DNA of 56,449 nt from Lachnospiraceae bacterium (GCA_016282915.1 JAEELW010000012.1:1-56449); one strand, 5' to 3'; shown: positions 1 through 9,986, numbered from the stretch's first letter. Made by a program: numbers and translations. The notes: generated by a model from the sequence alone, not told the origin.

Positions 1-1
1 G

Positions 2-1927
2 CCGGATCAGGAAAAGGAGATGGATGCCCAGGATGTGGCGGCGCTCACGTCCATGGGGATCGAGAAAGCCTACAGCAGCTTTGCCGAAAAAAACAGTTCG
101 GATCTGCATTTTTACTGTGTAGGTTATTCCGTGATCCGTTTTTATCTGAACGGATACCAGATCGGGAATCTGGAAAATCATAAAGCACGCAGCGCGGGCG
201 TTGATATGATCGCCACCTTCCTGCCGGATGAGGTGGTGGACGGTCTGTATAAAGCCGTGGAGATCGCCGGGCTGCGTGTCGTGAACATGACGTTGGAGCC
301 CATCGCGGCGATCACGGTCGCGATCCCGGGGACCTACCGTATGCTGAACATCGGCCTTGTGGATGTGGGAGCCGGCACTTCGGATATCTGCATCACCAGG
401 GACGGCTGTATCGTAGCCTACGGCATGATCCCCCGTGCCGGTGACTGCCTCACCGAAGCGATCGCCAGGGAATGTCTTGTGGATTTCAACACGGCCGAGC
501 TCATCAAAAGAGGCATCGAAAACTCGGACGTGGTCGAATATAACGATATCATGGGGCTGCCCCAGAAGATCGAAAAGAGCAGGGTGCTCGAGATCCTGGA
601 GCCGCAGCTGGAAGAGATGACGGCACAGGTGGCCGAAAAGTTTAAGGAACTGAACGGCGGTAAGCCGGTCAGCGCCGTATTTGTGGTGGGCGGAGGCGGC
701 CGCATCGAAGGCTATACCAGAAAGCTTTCCGAACACCTCGGGATCCTTTCGGAACGTGTGGCCGTACGTGGCGAAGAGGTCATGGGAAAAGTCCGTTTCA
801 CGGACGTGGATATGAAAAAGGATTCCCTCATGGTCACGCCCATCGGTATCTGTCTGAATTATTACGAGCAGAGCAGCAATTTTATCCATGTGAGCTTTAA
901 CGGCGAATACATCAAGATCTATGACAGCGGCAGTCTCGCTGTGGTGGATGCGGCCATGCATGCCGATTTCCCCAACGAAGGCTTATTCCCCAGACGGGGG
1001 AAGGAGATCAATTACACGGTCAACGGAAAGAAAGCCTTTAAACGGGGCAGCCTCGGTGAGGCGGCGCAGATCAGCGTGAACGGAGAGCCGGCGGATATGC
1101 ATACGCCGATCCATGCCGGAGATACCATTAATGTTACGCCGTCGACGACAGGGGAGGCGGCGAAGCTGAAGCTCTCAGAGGTTCCGGAGTTCCGCTCGAT
1201 GATCGCGGTCCGTGCCAATGACAGTCGTATCCTCCTGCCCCGTGTGGCGGAAGTGAACGGTGAGATCAAAACGGAGTTTTACGAGATCAAAGACGGTGAT
1301 GATGTGGTGATCCGCGACTATGTCACCGTGCGTGAGGTGCGGGATTTTATGGACGTGCTCCTGGATGAGGACACGGAGATCCTGGTCAACAATGAAGTCG
1401 CGGATGACAATACGAAGGTTTATGATAACTTTTCGATCAAATGGGGGCTGAAGGCAGAGGAAGCAAAGAAGGAGATCAGCTTCCGCAGCACGAAAAAGAA
1501 AGACAGGACAGAGACGGAAGTCCCGGAAAACATAGAGGACTTCGGTTTCTTTGATGAAGAGCCCGCAGAGGAGAAAAAGGAAAGCGTTTCCGGAGGGCTG
1601 GCAGCCAGCTTTGACGAGCTGCCGGAGGATGACGGAAGCTACACTCCCTCGGCGAGCCGGACGGAAGAGACGGAAGAAGGCGGAAAAGAAGACGCTGACA
1701 AAGACGATAATGCGCCGGTACGCAGCATACTGATCAATGTGAACGGGAAAGAGCTGCGTCTGGAAGGAAAAGGCGAGTATGTTTTTGTCGATGTCTTTGA
1801 TCATATCGACTTTGACCTGCAGAACGTGAAGGGTCGCAGGCTCATCACCACAAGAAACGGACATAAGGCGGAATATATGGAAACTCTGGATTCCGGAGAT
1901 GTGATCTCCATCCGCTGGGAGGATTGA
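2..1927 (+). CDS. FtsA-like cell-division ATPase (5' end missing)
   Basis: The reading frame is open from the first bases of the window, so the N-terminus lies upstream; about 641 residues are visible. It shows actin/Hsp70-fold ATPase signatures: a phosphate-2 loop VDVGAGTSDI (bases 361-390) and an adenosine motif VVGGGGRIEGY. Upstream of these is the SHS2-like part seen in FtsA/PilM proteins. The C-terminal half is not classical FtsA: beta-rich segments with repeated 'NG' turns, an acidic/Ser-rich linker (about bases 1500-1720) and a final small domain. Clostridial FtsA-domain proteins of about 700 residues have this layout. Likely role: membrane-associated filament protein in division or envelope assembly, acting in the cytoplasm. 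The next gene starts 6 bases after the stop, so the two are probably cotranscribed. The family is fairly sure; the exact role is not. Confidence 0.8.
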   Translation, partial: PDQEKEMDAQDVAALTSMGIEKAYSSFAEKNSSDLHFYCVGYSVIRFYLNGYQIGNLENHKARSAGVDMIATFLPDEVVDGLYKAVEIAGLRVVNMTLEPIAAITVAIPGTYRMLNIGLVDVGAGTSDICITRDGCIVAYGMIPRAGDCLTEAIARECLVDFNTAELIKRGIENSDVVEYNDIMGLPQKIEKSRVLEILEPQLEEMTAQVAEKFKELNGGKPVSAVFVVGGGGRIEGYTRKLSEHLGILSERVAVRGEEVMGKVRFTDVDMKKDSLMVTPIGICLNYYEQSSNFIHVSFNGEYIKIYDSGSLAVVDAAMHADFPNEGLFPRRGKEINYTVNGKKAFKRGSLGEAAQISVNGEPADMHTPIHAGDTINVTPSTTGEAAKLKLSEVPEFRSMIAVRANDSRILLPRVAEVNGEIKTEFYEIKDGDDVVIRDYVTVREVRDFMDVLLDEDTEILVNNEVADDNTKVYDNFSIKWGLKAEEAKKEISFRSTKKKDRTETEVPENIEDFGFFDEEPAEEKKESVSGGLAASFDELPEDDGSYTPSASRTEETEEGGKEDADKDDNAPVRSILINVNGKELRLEGKGEYVFVDVFDHIDFDLQNVKGRRLITTRNGHKAEYMETLDSGDVISIRWED

Positions 1928-1933
1928 GCGGCC

Positions 1934-2731
1934 ATGCGTATGATGAGCATTGCCAGCGGGAGCAGCGGAAACGCGATCTACGTGGGGACCGATACCACAC
2001 ATCTGCTCGTGGATGCGGGGATCAGCGGAAAGAGGATCGAAGAAGGGCTGAGGCTTCTTGATCTGAGCGGGGAAGACCTGGACGGCATACTGGTGACCCA
2101 TGAACATGCGGACCATATCGCCGGACTGGGCGTATTGCAGCGGAAATACCATATGCCGGTCTACGCCACGGCGCTGACGATCGAGGCCCTGAAGAAAGAC
2201 CGCAGCCTCGGCCGTATGGACTGGGATCTGTGCATTCCCGTAAACTGCGATGAGGCGTTTTCCGTAAAAGATCTGCGCATCGACCCCATGCATATCTCCC
2301 ATGATGCGGCGGATCCCGTAGCATACCGCTTTAAGTACGGCAGCATAAAGACGGCGGTGGTCACGGATCTGGGCGTATATGACGATTATACCATCGGCGG
2401 ACTGATGGGACTTTCGGCCATCTTTCTGGAAGCCAATCATGATATACGTATGCTGCAGACGGGGCGTTATCCATATCCGCTGAAGCAGCGCATCCTCGGA
2501 AAGCGCGGCCATCTGTCCAACGAGGCTTCGGGGCGTCTTCTGTCCGTGCTTCTGAACGAGCGCATGCAGCATATCTTTCTGAGTCATTTAAGCCATGAGA
2601 ACAATCTTCCGGAGCTGGCCTACGAAGCCGTGCGTATGGAAGTTGAGATGAGCGATACCGTATGGCGCGGCGATGATTTTCCCATAGATATCGCAAAGCG
2701 GGATATGCCGTCGGAATGCATCACTCTGTAG
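1934..2731 (+). CDS. MBL-fold metallo-hydrolase, WalJ/YycJ type
   Basis: 265 residues. The metallo-beta-lactamase signature THEHADH spans residues 55-61 (metal ligands H56, H58, D60, H61), preceded by the family-typical N-terminal SGSSGN and LVDAG segments. Later metal and structural motifs are present (SHDAADP, VTDLG, EANHD, LSHLSHENN). Length and motif order fit the YycJ/WalJ exonuclease-like branch, which in Firmicutes is linked to cell-wall and DNA metabolism; the substrate cannot be read from sequence. It starts 6 bases after the FtsA-like stop with no separate promoter. Two ATGs (1934, 1943) are possible starts; the first keeps the MRMMSIASGSSGN N-terminus usual for the family. Confidence 0.88.
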   Translation: MRMMSIASGSSGNAIYVGTDTTHLLVDAGISGKRIEEGLRLLDLSGEDLDGILVTHEHADHIAGLGVLQRKYHMPVYATALTIEALKKDRSLGRMDWDLCIPVNCDEAFSVKDLRIDPMHISHDAADPVAYRFKYGSIKTAVVTDLGVYDDYTIGGLMGLSAIFLEANHDIRMLQTGRYPYPLKQRILGKRGHLSNEASGRLLSVLLNERMQHIFLSHLSHENNLPELAYEAVRMEVEMSDTVWRGDDFPIDIAKRDMPSECITL

Positions 2732-2765
2732 TTTCCCGAATAAATAACCCATACAGGAGGAGATA

Positions 2766-3038
2766 ATGAAAAGAACGATCATAACAGTTGTAGGAAAGGA
2801 TACCGTTGGTATCATCGCGCGGGTATGCACCTATCTCGCCAATAACCGTGTGAACATTCTGGATATTTCCCAGACCATCGTGCAGGAATTCTTTAACATG
2901 ATGATGATCGTGGATATCTCGGCCTCGGAGAAGGCTTTTGATACCATCGCGGACGAACTGGCGCAGATCGGCGAGGAGATCGGCGTGATCGTGAAATGCC
3001 AGCGCGAAGAGATCTTTGATTCCATGCACAGGATCTGA
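2766..3038 (+). CDS. ACT domain protein (UPF0237 type)
   Basis: 90 residues that are almost exactly one ACT domain (beta-alpha-beta-beta-alpha-beta), beginning KRTIITVVGKDTVGI, the usual start of UPF0237 proteins. A strong ribosome site (AGGAGGAG) lies 5-6 bases before the ATG. In Firmicutes this small ACT protein is almost always next to the PFL/UPF0210 gene, as here, which suggests the pair acts together and that the ACT domain senses a small ligand such as an amino acid. The partner starts 21 bases downstream, so they form one operon. Confidence 0.92.
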   Translation: MKRTIITVVGKDTVGIIARVCTYLANNRVNILDISQTIVQEFFNMMMIVDISASEKAFDTIADELAQIGEEIGVIVKCQREEIFDSMHRI

Positions 3039-3059
3039 GGAGAATAACGGGAGAGAAAG

Positions 3060-4424
3060 ATGATCAATATACATGAGGTCGTAGAGACCAATCAGATGAT
3101 CGAAAAGGAAAATCTGGACGTGCGCACCATCACCATGGGCATCAGCCTTCTGGACTGTGTCGATGCGGATCTGTCGCGCTGCCGTGAAAAGATCTATGAG
3201 AGGATCACAACGCGGGCGAAGGATCTGGTCCATACGGGAAAGGAGATCGAAAAGAAATATGCGATCCCCATCGTGAACAAGCGCATCTCCGTGACGCCCA
3301 TCGCACTGGTGGGCGCAGCCTGCTGCCATACACCGGAGGAATTTGCATCGATCGCAAAGACGCTGGATGAGGCGGCCAAAGCCGTGGGCGTGAACTTCCT
3401 CGGCGGTTATTCCGCGCTGGTGAGCAAAGGCATGACGACGGCGGATGAGCTGCTGATCCGTTCCATACCGCAGGCACTTGCGGAAAGCGACCGCGTGTGC
3501 TCCTCGGTGAACCTTGCCAGCACCCGCACCGGGATCAATATGGACGCGGTGCGGCTCATGGGGCAGATGATACGCGAGACGGCGGAACGCACGGCGGATC
3601 ATGATTCCCTGGGCTGCGCAAAGCTTGTGGTATTCTGCAACGCGCCGGATGACAATCCCTTTATGGCAGGCGCCTTCCATGGAGTGACCGAGGCTGATGC
3701 CGTGATCAACGTGGGCGTCAGCGGTCCGGGCGTGGTCAAGACCGCGCTTGAGAGCATCCGGGGCGGAAGCTTTGAAGAACTGTGTGAAACGATCAAAAAG
3801 ACGGCGTTTAAGGTGAGCCGTGTGGGCCAGCTGGTGGCAAAAGAAGCATCGAGGATGCTTGATGTACCTTTCGGCATCATCGACCTGAGCCTGGCACCGA
3901 CACCGGCCATCGGCGATTCCGTTGCGGATATCTTAAAGGAGATCGGGCTGGAGCAGCCGGGGGCGCCGGGAACAACGGCGGCATTGGCGCTTTTGAACGA
4001 TCAGGTGAAAAAGGGCGGCGTGATGGCCAGCTCCTATGTGGGCGGCCTGAGCGGAGCCTTCATTCCCGTCAGCGAGGATCAGGGCATGATCGAAGCGGTG
4101 CGGGCCGGAGCCCTGAATCTTGAAAAACTGGAAGCCATGACCTGCGTTTGTTCTGTGGGTCTGGATATGATCGCGATCCCGGGCGATACTTCTGCGGCTA
4201 CGATCAGCGGTATCATCGCGGACGAGATGGCGCTCGGCATGGTAAATCAGAAGACAACGGCGGTAAGACTGATCCCCGCCATCGGAAAGAAACTCGGAGA
4301 TGTGCTGGAATTCGGCGGCCTGCTGGGATCCGCTCCGGTGATGCCGGTGAACGGCTTCTCCTGCGAGGCCTTTGTGGCACGTGAGGGACGTATCCCCGCA
4401 CCGATCCACAGCTTTAAGAATTAA
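3060..4424 (+). CDS. PFL family protein (UPF0210/DUF711)
   Basis: 454 residues, full length for the UPF0210 family. Structural genomics placed this family near the pyruvate-formate-lyase (PFL) fold, but it has no known glycyl radical chemistry or assigned reaction. Conserved blocks include EVVETNQMI near the N-terminus, [42 protein letters not shown] and the C-terminal GLLGSAPVM. It is paired with the ACT protein upstream. Its last 11 bases overlap the end of the convergent tmcAL gene on the other strand, so the two transcripts must be tail-to-tail antisense over at least that stretch; no intrinsic terminator is visible between them. Confidence 0.93.
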   Translation: MINIHEVVETNQMIEKENLDVRTITMGISLLDCVDADLSRCREKIYERITTRAKDLVHTGKEIEKKYAIPIVNKRISVTPIALVGAACCHTPEEFASIAKTLDEAAKAVGVNFLGGYSALVSKGMTTADELLIRSIPQALAESDRVCSSVNLASTRTGINMDAVRLMGQMIRETAERTADHDSLGCAKLVVFCNAPDDNPFMAGAFHGVTEADAVINVGVSGPGVVKTALESIRGGSFEELCETIKKTAFKVSRVGQLVAKEASRMLDVPFGIIDLSLAPTPAIGDSVADILKEIGLEQPGAPGTTAALALLNDQVKKGGVMASSYVGGLSGAFIPVSEDQGMIEAVRAGALNLEKLEAMTCVCSVGLDMIAIPGDTSAATISGIIADEMALGMVNQKTTAVRLIPAIGKKLGDVLEFGGLLGSAPVMPVNGFSCEAFVAREGRIPAPIHSFKN

Positions 4425-5538
4425 GGATCACGGGCGAACGTTTCCAGGCGGAGACCCGTCCGGATCCGTATGCAAGATAGGCGTACAGATCGGCGGCGCG
4501 CATTTCCGTATTGAAGCATTCCAGTGCGTCTGCCGCAAGTAGCATACGCGCATCCGCCGCCTTGGAGATGAGCGGACGGTCGGCATTCCCTTTGATCGCA
4601 TGCAGCAGCGGGGTAGCCGGAGCGCGGAAACCGAGCAGGGAAAGATACGGACAGTAGTCATATTCGCTGCAGAGCGTACGTATATTTTCCGAACGGAGCC
4701 CGAGCAGGATATGCAGAAGGGCGCGGCGGATACGGCTCAGACTGATATCGCGGCTTTTCAGGGCCATGGCAAAGCCTTCCGGATCGGAATAAAGGGAGAG
4801 CTTTGCGGCGATCTTGTCGGAAAGCGCGGGGGAAAGATCATAATAATCCCGGTATCCCGCCTCTTTCCGCATCAGCAGCGCATGATAGAGCATATCCGAG
4901 AGATCCGCGGTCTTTACAAAGCGGGCGCTCTTACGGTATCCGTTCAGTATGCCGGTCACATAGTCCGGCAGAAGATCCGCGCAGTCGTCACCCGCCAGAA
5001 GGCGTTTGCGGAAAGCCGAGGCTGAAGAAAGCGCACCGCTGTCGGTGTCACTGTCATGTGCTTCGCCGATGCGCGTTATGGTATGGGGAGTGAATCCCGC
5101 ATCCAGAGTTTCGGCCGCTTCCAGATAGGCAGCCCCCAGAAGATCGTTCGGACGGGGGCGTTTTTCATAGGGGAGCGTATTCTTTAGCAGAGGGATCAGC
5201 TCCTTCAGCGCCTCGAGGCTGCCGCTCTCGCTGGCAAAAAACAGATCCGTACAGACTGCGCTGTGTTTCAGCTGTGATACGGCCCCGCGGGCAAAATAAA
5301 CGGCGCTGCTTGCGGCAAAAGGCAGGGGGAGCAGGAGCACCGCATCCGCGCCGGCTTCAAGAGCCATCCTGCAGCGCGCATAGCGGTCGCACAGAGCGGG
5401 TTCGCCGCGCTGTACATAGTCCCCGCTCATCACGATGAGCAGATAGTCGGCCCCGCTGCGCGTACGGGCCTCTTTTAAAAGATATTCATGTCCTTTATGC
5501 AGCGGATTAAATTCCGCTATGATCCCACAGACTCTCAT
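4414..5538 (-). CDS. tmcAL: tRNA(Met) cytidine acetate ligase
   Basis: 374 residues on the minus strand, normally sized for TmcAL (YlbM), which makes N4-acetylcytidine at the wobble base of elongator tRNA-Met using acetate and ATP. The N-terminus is the canonical one: [15 protein letters not shown], with the HIGH-like nucleotidyltransferase motif H14-K-G-H17, followed by [13 protein letters not shown]. The start is fixed by family homology at the ATG whose first base is 5538. No Shine-Dalgarno sequence precedes it, and a TATAAT hexamer ends only 6 bases before the ATG (see the promoter entry), so the mRNA is predicted to be leaderless. Divergent from the protease-like gene at 5622 and convergent with the PFL gene. 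Confidence 0.92.
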   Translation of the reverse strand: MRVCGIIAEFNPLHKGHEYLLKEARTRSGADYLLIVMSGDYVQRGEPALCDRYARCRMALEAGADAVLLLPLPFAASSAVYFARGAVSQLKHSAVCTDLFFASESGSLEALKELIPLLKNTLPYEKRPRPNDLLGAAYLEAAETLDAGFTPHTITRIGEAHDSDTDSGALSSASAFRKRLLAGDDCADLLPDYVTGILNGYRKSARFVKTADLSDMLYHALLMRKEAGYRDYYDLSPALSDKIAAKLSLYSDPEGFAMALKSRDISLSRIRRALLHILLGLRSENIRTLCSEYDYCPYLSLLGFRAPATPLLHAIKGNADRPLISKAADARMLLAADALECFNTEMRAADLYAYLAYGSGRVSAWKRSPVILNS

Positions 5539-5544
5539 GCGCGG

Positions 5545-5553
5545 ATTATACCA
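5545..5553 (-). promoter_or_regulatory. Extended -10 promoter of tmcAL, giving a leaderless transcript
   Basis: On the minus strand the sequence reads TGG-TATAAT-CCGCGC-ATG. A perfect -10 hexamer (5550 down to 5545) carries the extended TGn element. No good -35 is present at 17 bases (A/T-only stretch), as is usual for extended -10 promoters. Initiation normally falls 7 bases after the hexamer, which is the A of the tmcAL start codon. Confidence 0.65.
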
Positions 5554-5621
5554 TAATCAAAGAACGAAAAAAAGCCGATATATATTAGGGTCTGTATACG
5601 AAACGGGGAGGGAAGAGCTCT

Positions 5622-8600
5622 ATGGGTTTTGTGATAAAGATAAAACGTAAGCTTGCAGGGGTGATGATGGTTTCACTGCTGCTGGGAGATATGCCGCTCT
5701 TTGCGGCTGCGGAAGACGTGGGCGGTGATGCATTTCCGGAAGAAAGCATATCCGGAAATGCGGAGACTGTGCCGGAGGAAGAAGCCGCAGAAGACGGAAC
5801 GGAAGATCTGCTTCCGGAGGAAGAACCGTATGGAAATACGGATGAGCTTCCGGCGGAAGAAGCTGCGGAAGAGGAAACAGCGGAGCAGACGGAGGATCTT
5901 TCCTCTCTTCTGGATGGCCTGTCCTGCGGGGAAGATTATGCGGCCGGCGAGCTGGTGGCGCTTGTAAAGGATGCGCAGGAGGCCGGATACCTGGCCGCTT
6001 ATTTCGATGCGGAGATAAAGAAGCTGGAATACGGCGTGCTCGTGCTGGACTTAAAGGACGGCGATGCAGAGGAAGCGCTGAAGCGTGTCCCGGAGGGGTT
6101 CTGCGTCGGCCCGAACATGCGTTATGAGATCGGAAATGAAGACCGTGTTACGGCATCAGTCTCCGAAAAAGAGGCTTTGGAAGAGCTATTGCCCCGGGAA
6201 ACGGACTGGAGCAGCTGGTACGGCAGCGGAAGCGATGGGGACAGCCTGCTGCAGCCCTGGTCGGAGGATTACCAGTGGATGCACGATCCCGTCAATACCT
6301 ACGCGGCCTGGAGCGTGACAACGGGAAGCAGCGATCTGAATGTGGCGGTGCTTGGCAGCGGCGTGGATGCGTCGCAGCGGGATTTCGCCGATAAAAAAGG
6401 GAAAAATGTCAGGATCACGGCGGAAAGCGTACTCGAGTATCCGGAAGGGGATGCTGACGGGAGCGGAACGCATGCGGCGGGTATCATCGGTGCGGGTCTT
6501 CGGAATTCCCGGGCGGCGGCCGGGATCGCGCCGGAGGTCAGTATCCTGGGCATCAGGATACTGGATGAGGAAGGAGTCCTCACTTCGGCTTCCTTCTGTG
6601 CGGGGCTTTTATCGCTTTTGAACGAAGACGGCAGCCGCCGGGCGGATATCGCCGATCTTGCGGTATTCTGCGGTGACCGTTATGTACCGGAAGAAGCGGA
6701 GGCGGTTTCGCGTCTTCGGGCCGCAGGCGTAACGATGCTGGCCGGAGCCGGAGATGACGGCAGCAATGCCCTGAAATATCCTGCGGCTTACACGGGAGTG
6801 ATCTCGGTGGGAGCCCTGGACCGCGACCTGGAAAGAGCGGCTTTTTCCGATTACGGCAGCGGTGTTCTGATCTATGCGCCCGGCGTGGATATCAGCTCCA
6901 CCGAACCGAAGAACCGATATGCGAAACGTTCGTCGACCCATGCCGCTGCGGCAGTGGCTGCCGGTGTGGCGGCACTTTATATGAGTGCGGAAGGTTATTA
7001 TCCCCCGCTGGAGATGGAGCAGATCCTGGCCGGCTGCGCTTCGGATGGCTGCATGGATGCCGCGGAGATCTTTAAGAGCGACCGTACCGCGCCGGAACTC
7101 ACGATACGTGACGGCCTGGGACGCTATATCGCGAGTGTCTCCGCAGGCTCGGTACTGAAACCGGAGTTTACCTTCAGCGGTGACTGCACTGTCACGGCGG
7201 AAGCAAAGAACTATCGCGGGCACAGCGAAAACTGTACGCTGATCTACAGCGATAACGGAAAATATCCGGCGGTAAAGGAAGGGCTGATCGTAAACGGACA
7301 GCTCTATACGGAGCCGCTCCTTCTGTCTTCGCTCTGTGACGGAGAAAAGATACAGAAAGTACGTCTTTCGGTTGCAGCCGTAACGCCCATCGGTGTTCTG
7401 GGTGAAAGCAGCGGCATAGTCCTGAGCGTGGATCCGGGCCGGGTCAGCGAAGAAGCTTTCATACGGATCACGAACGCTCCCACACAGATACCGCTGGGAA
7501 GCAGCATAAGGCTCATGGCGGAAGCGGAAGGGACCATCGCTTCCGCACTCCGCTGGCGTGTAACCGATGAAGGCGGTCTTCTCACGGAACTGAATGCGGA
7601 GACCGGCGAGCTGTGTGTCCTGGGAGACCGGGACGGGATCGTGAGTGTTCAGTGCTATGCGGAATATCCGATCCCCGTGGAGTCGGAGATCGTCTCGATC
7701 GAAGTAAAACAGGGCAGGGTATGGGTTGACAGCATAGCGCTCAACAGCAGTGCGGGGACGATCGGCTATTCCGCGTCCGCAGAGACGCCGGACAGCTATG
7801 AACTGCGTGTTGTAGAACTGAAGGATCAGAGAGGGGCGAATGTACTGACGGATGAAAACGTTGCCCTGGTCTGGAGCAGCAGTAACGTGAATGTGGCTGT
7901 CGTGGAAGTGTCGGAGAACGGCAGAAAAGCGACGGTGATCCCGAAGGGCAAAGGCGACGCCGATATCATCTGCAGCGTTATGGACGGCTCGGGGAAGAGT
8001 GCCGTTTTTCGCTGTACGGTGGAACAGCTGGTTGAGGAGATACGCATTGCCGGACCGATCTGTCTTTTAGCAGGGAAAAGCTATAAGTACCGTGCGGATG
8101 CATTGCTTCCGGGCGATGTGAAGAATAAAAAGCTCCGCTGGGAGCTGAAGGATGCGCCGTCCTGGGCATCCATTGATGCAAAAAGCGGAAAGCTCCGCCT
8201 TTCGAAGGATGCTCCTCTGGGCGGACGGCTGCAGCTGCGTGCCACTTCCCTGGATAAAGGAGGGGCATCGGCCGAGCTTCAGCTTCGTGTGATCGGATAC
8301 AAAGCAGAGCGCATGGTCCTGACGACCGGACGAAACGACAGTTTCCTGAAGCTCTCTCTGGATAAAAAGAGCGGCAGTATCAATTCGTTTACACTGTATA
8401 CGAAAAGGGTAAGTATGGTCAAACCGGATACGACTTCCCTGATCGTGATGAGCCGTGTCTTTCTGAATGATGAACAGATCAATATGCCTCTCCGCTTTAA
8501 GAGCAGTAACGAGAAAGTCGTTACGGTCACACCGCTTGCGTCGGGGCAGGGCGTAACCATAAAGGCGGTAGGAAAAGGAAAAGCCTATGTGACCTGTACC

Positions 8601-9986
8601 GTAGCGGATGCGGGCGGCCTGAAACGAAAGATACGGGTCACTGTGGCGGAACCGGTAGAAAGTCTGCAGCTCAGCGGACAGTCTGTCATTCCTCTCGGAG
8701 GAAAGGCCGGGTATAAAGCTTCGGCCATACTGCCGAAGAATGCCTCGAAGCGTTCCGTCCGCTATGCGTTGGCCGGTGAGGATCTGAGCGGCGTGAGCAT
8801 TACGAAGAAGGGGCTGGTAAAGGTGGGTAAAAATGCGGTCGTGGGTGCACAGGTCACGGTAGTTGCCTATGCAAAGGATGAATGCGGCGCGATGGCACGA
8901 TGCAGCTTTATCATCAGCGAAAAAAAGACCGCCGAGATCAAGATCAGCAGCAATACCGTAGGGAATAATTATGATATCAGAAAAGACAAGAAAGGGAGCA
9001 TCTGCTCACTCCGTCTCTTTACGCAGAATGCCGTAAATTCCATCGGGGATGAGAGCACGATACGCCTGCTGAGCAATGCGCCGGGGGCACTTTCCTGGAG
9101 CTCGTCGGATCCGCAGATCGTTGAGGTGAAGCCGGCTGCTGACGGCAGATCCGCAACGCTCAGCGCACGGGGAGAAGGAGAAGCAGTGGTGAAGGTAAAG
9201 AGTATCGACGGGACACGGCACAGCGCGGAGATCGCCGTGAAGGTCGATATCCCGGCCTCCGGCTTAAGCCTTGTGGCAGAGGATGAACAGAGCGGGCCTT
9301 ATCATTATCTGGCTTACGGACAGAGCGTGCAGACGAGTGCCGTGATCGGCGACAGCTATGGCAGGGCAACGGACCGCGGCGTGAAATGGAGCTGTGAGAT
9401 CCTTGATGTGAGCCCGGAAAGAGATAAGGAAGGCGTGATCACGGACTGGAAGCTTTCCGTCAATCCGAAGAGTGAGGAACTGCTCGAGCTGCCGGATCTT
9501 TTCCGCTTTTCCGGCGGAAAGCTGACGATGCCGTCCATGGAAGCCCTTCAGGAACAGAAGGCCTGGTTTTCGGGGAGCGAGGTCAACGAATATATCTGTG
9601 GCATACGTGTCAGTGCCGTAACGCGGGACGGGAGCGGTGAAAAGGCGCAGATCGTTTACATCGCCGTACCGGCGGCGGAAAAGCTGTGGCTTTGCAATAC
9701 AGACGGCAGCCTTGCGGATACCGGAGCACTGACGGTGAAAGCGGGGGGAGAGAGCGTGGAGTATCTTCTGACGGAACAGACCGGCACAAGCCAGGGACGT
9801 ACCGTGCTGCTTGCCGGAGCCCGTGTGGAGAGCAGCGATCCTCATGTGCTGAGCGCATATTATGACAGGGAACGCAGCTGTCTGGTGGTCACGGGACACC
9901 AGCCCGGAAGGGAGCGTATCACTGTCACGGCCTGCGACGGGACCGGGATCAGAATGCAGCTGGAATTCACGGTGAATCCTATTTGA
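5622..9986 (+). CDS. Secreted subtilase-fold (S8) pseudoprotease with bacterial Ig-like domains
   Basis: 1454 residues. Signal peptide (basic start, hydrophobic core to about residue 28), then a long acidic linker rich in PEEE and AEE (to about 95), a pro-like region, a subtilase-like domain (about 215-460) and a beta-rich remainder with four group-2 Ig-like units near residues 750, 960, 1160 and 1404. The fold is recognisable from VAVLGSGVD, GSGTHAAGI, YPAAYTGVISVGALD and STHAAAAVAAGVAAL. Gapless comparison with the subtilisin signatures puts Gly245 at the catalytic Asp (DTG becomes GSG), Ser281 at the catalytic His (HGTH becomes SGTH), Asp378 at the oxyanion Asn (GN becomes GD) and His440 at the catalytic Ser (GTSMA becomes STHAA). 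It should therefore not be a protease; a binding or scaffold role is inferred. No LPXTG or SLH anchor is seen at the C-terminus. A GGGAGGG ribosome site precedes the ATG; no convincing promoter was found. Confidence 0.85.
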   Translation: MGFVIKIKRKLAGVMMVSLLLGDMPLFAAAEDVGGDAFPEESISGNAETVPEEEAAEDGTEDLLPEEEPYGNTDELPAEEAAEEETAEQTEDLSSLLDGLSCGEDYAAGELVALVKDAQEAGYLAAYFDAEIKKLEYGVLVLDLKDGDAEEALKRVPEGFCVGPNMRYEIGNEDRVTASVSEKEALEELLPRETDWSSWYGSGSDGDSLLQPWSEDYQWMHDPVNTYAAWSVTTGSSDLNVAVLGSGVDASQRDFADKKGKNVRITAESVLEYPEGDADGSGTHAAGIIGAGLRNSRAAAGIAPEVSILGIRILDEEGVLTSASFCAGLLSLLNEDGSRRADIADLAVFCGDRYVPEEAEAVSRLRAAGVTMLAGAGDDGSNALKYPAAYTGVISVGALDRDLERAAFSDYGSGVLIYAPGVDISSTEPKNRYAKRSSTHAAAAVAAGVAALYMSAEGYYPPLEMEQILAGCASDGCMDAAEIFKSDRTAPELTIRDGLGRYIASVSAGSVLKPEFTFSGDCTVTAEAKNYRGHSENCTLIYSDNGKYPAVKEGLIVNGQLYTEPLLLSSLCDGEKIQKVRLSVAAVTPIGVLGESSGIVLSVDPGRVSEEAFIRITNAPTQIPLGSSIRLMAEAEGTIASALRWRVTDEGGLLTELNAETGELCVLGDRDGIVSVQCYAEYPIPVESEIVSIEVKQGRVWVDSIALNSSAGTIGYSASAETPDSYELRVVELKDQRGANVLTDENVALVWSSSNVNVAVVEVSENGRKATVIPKGKGDADIICSVMDGSGKSAVFRCTVEQLVEEIRIAGPICLLAGKSYKYRADALLPGDVKNKKLRWELKDAPSWASIDAKSGKLRLSKDAPLGGRLQLRATSLDKGGASAELQLRVIGYKAERMVLTTGRNDSFLKLSLDKKSGSINSFTLYTKRVSMVKPDTTSLIVMSRVFLNDEQINMPLRFKSSNEKVVTVTPLASGQGVTIKAVGKGKAYVTCTVADAGGLKRKIRVTVAEPVESLQLSGQSVIPLGGKAGYKASAILPKNASKRSVRYALAGEDLSGVSITKKGLVKVGKNAVVGAQVTVVAYAKDECGAMARCSFIISEKKTAEIKISSNTVGNNYDIRKDKKGSICSLRLFTQNAVNSIGDESTIRLLSNAPGALSWSSSDPQIVEVKPAADGRSATLSARGEGEAVVKVKSIDGTRHSAEIAVKVDIPASGLSLVAEDEQSGPYHYLAYGQSVQTSAVIGDSYGRATDRGVKWSCEILDVSPERDKEGVITDWKLSVNPKSEELLELPDLFRFSGGKLTMPSMEALQEQKAWFSGSEVNEYICGIRVSAVTRDGSGEKAQIVYIAVPAAEKLWLCNTDGSLADTGALTVKAGGESVEYLLTEQTGTSQGRTVLLAGARVESSDPHVLSAYYDRERSCLVVTGHQPGRERITVTACDGTGIRMQLEFTVNPI

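Noticed and set aside
1175-2587. 470-codon minus-strand open frame
   Set aside because: Lies antisense across the 3' part of the FtsA-like gene and most of the metallo-hydrolase gene, has low-complexity His/Arg/Ile composition and no ribosome site; a shadow of high-GC codon use.
5577-5600. Promoter for the subtilase-like gene
   Set aside because: TATATT at 5581-5586 and TATACG at 5595-5600 lack a reasonable -35 at the right distance; not called.
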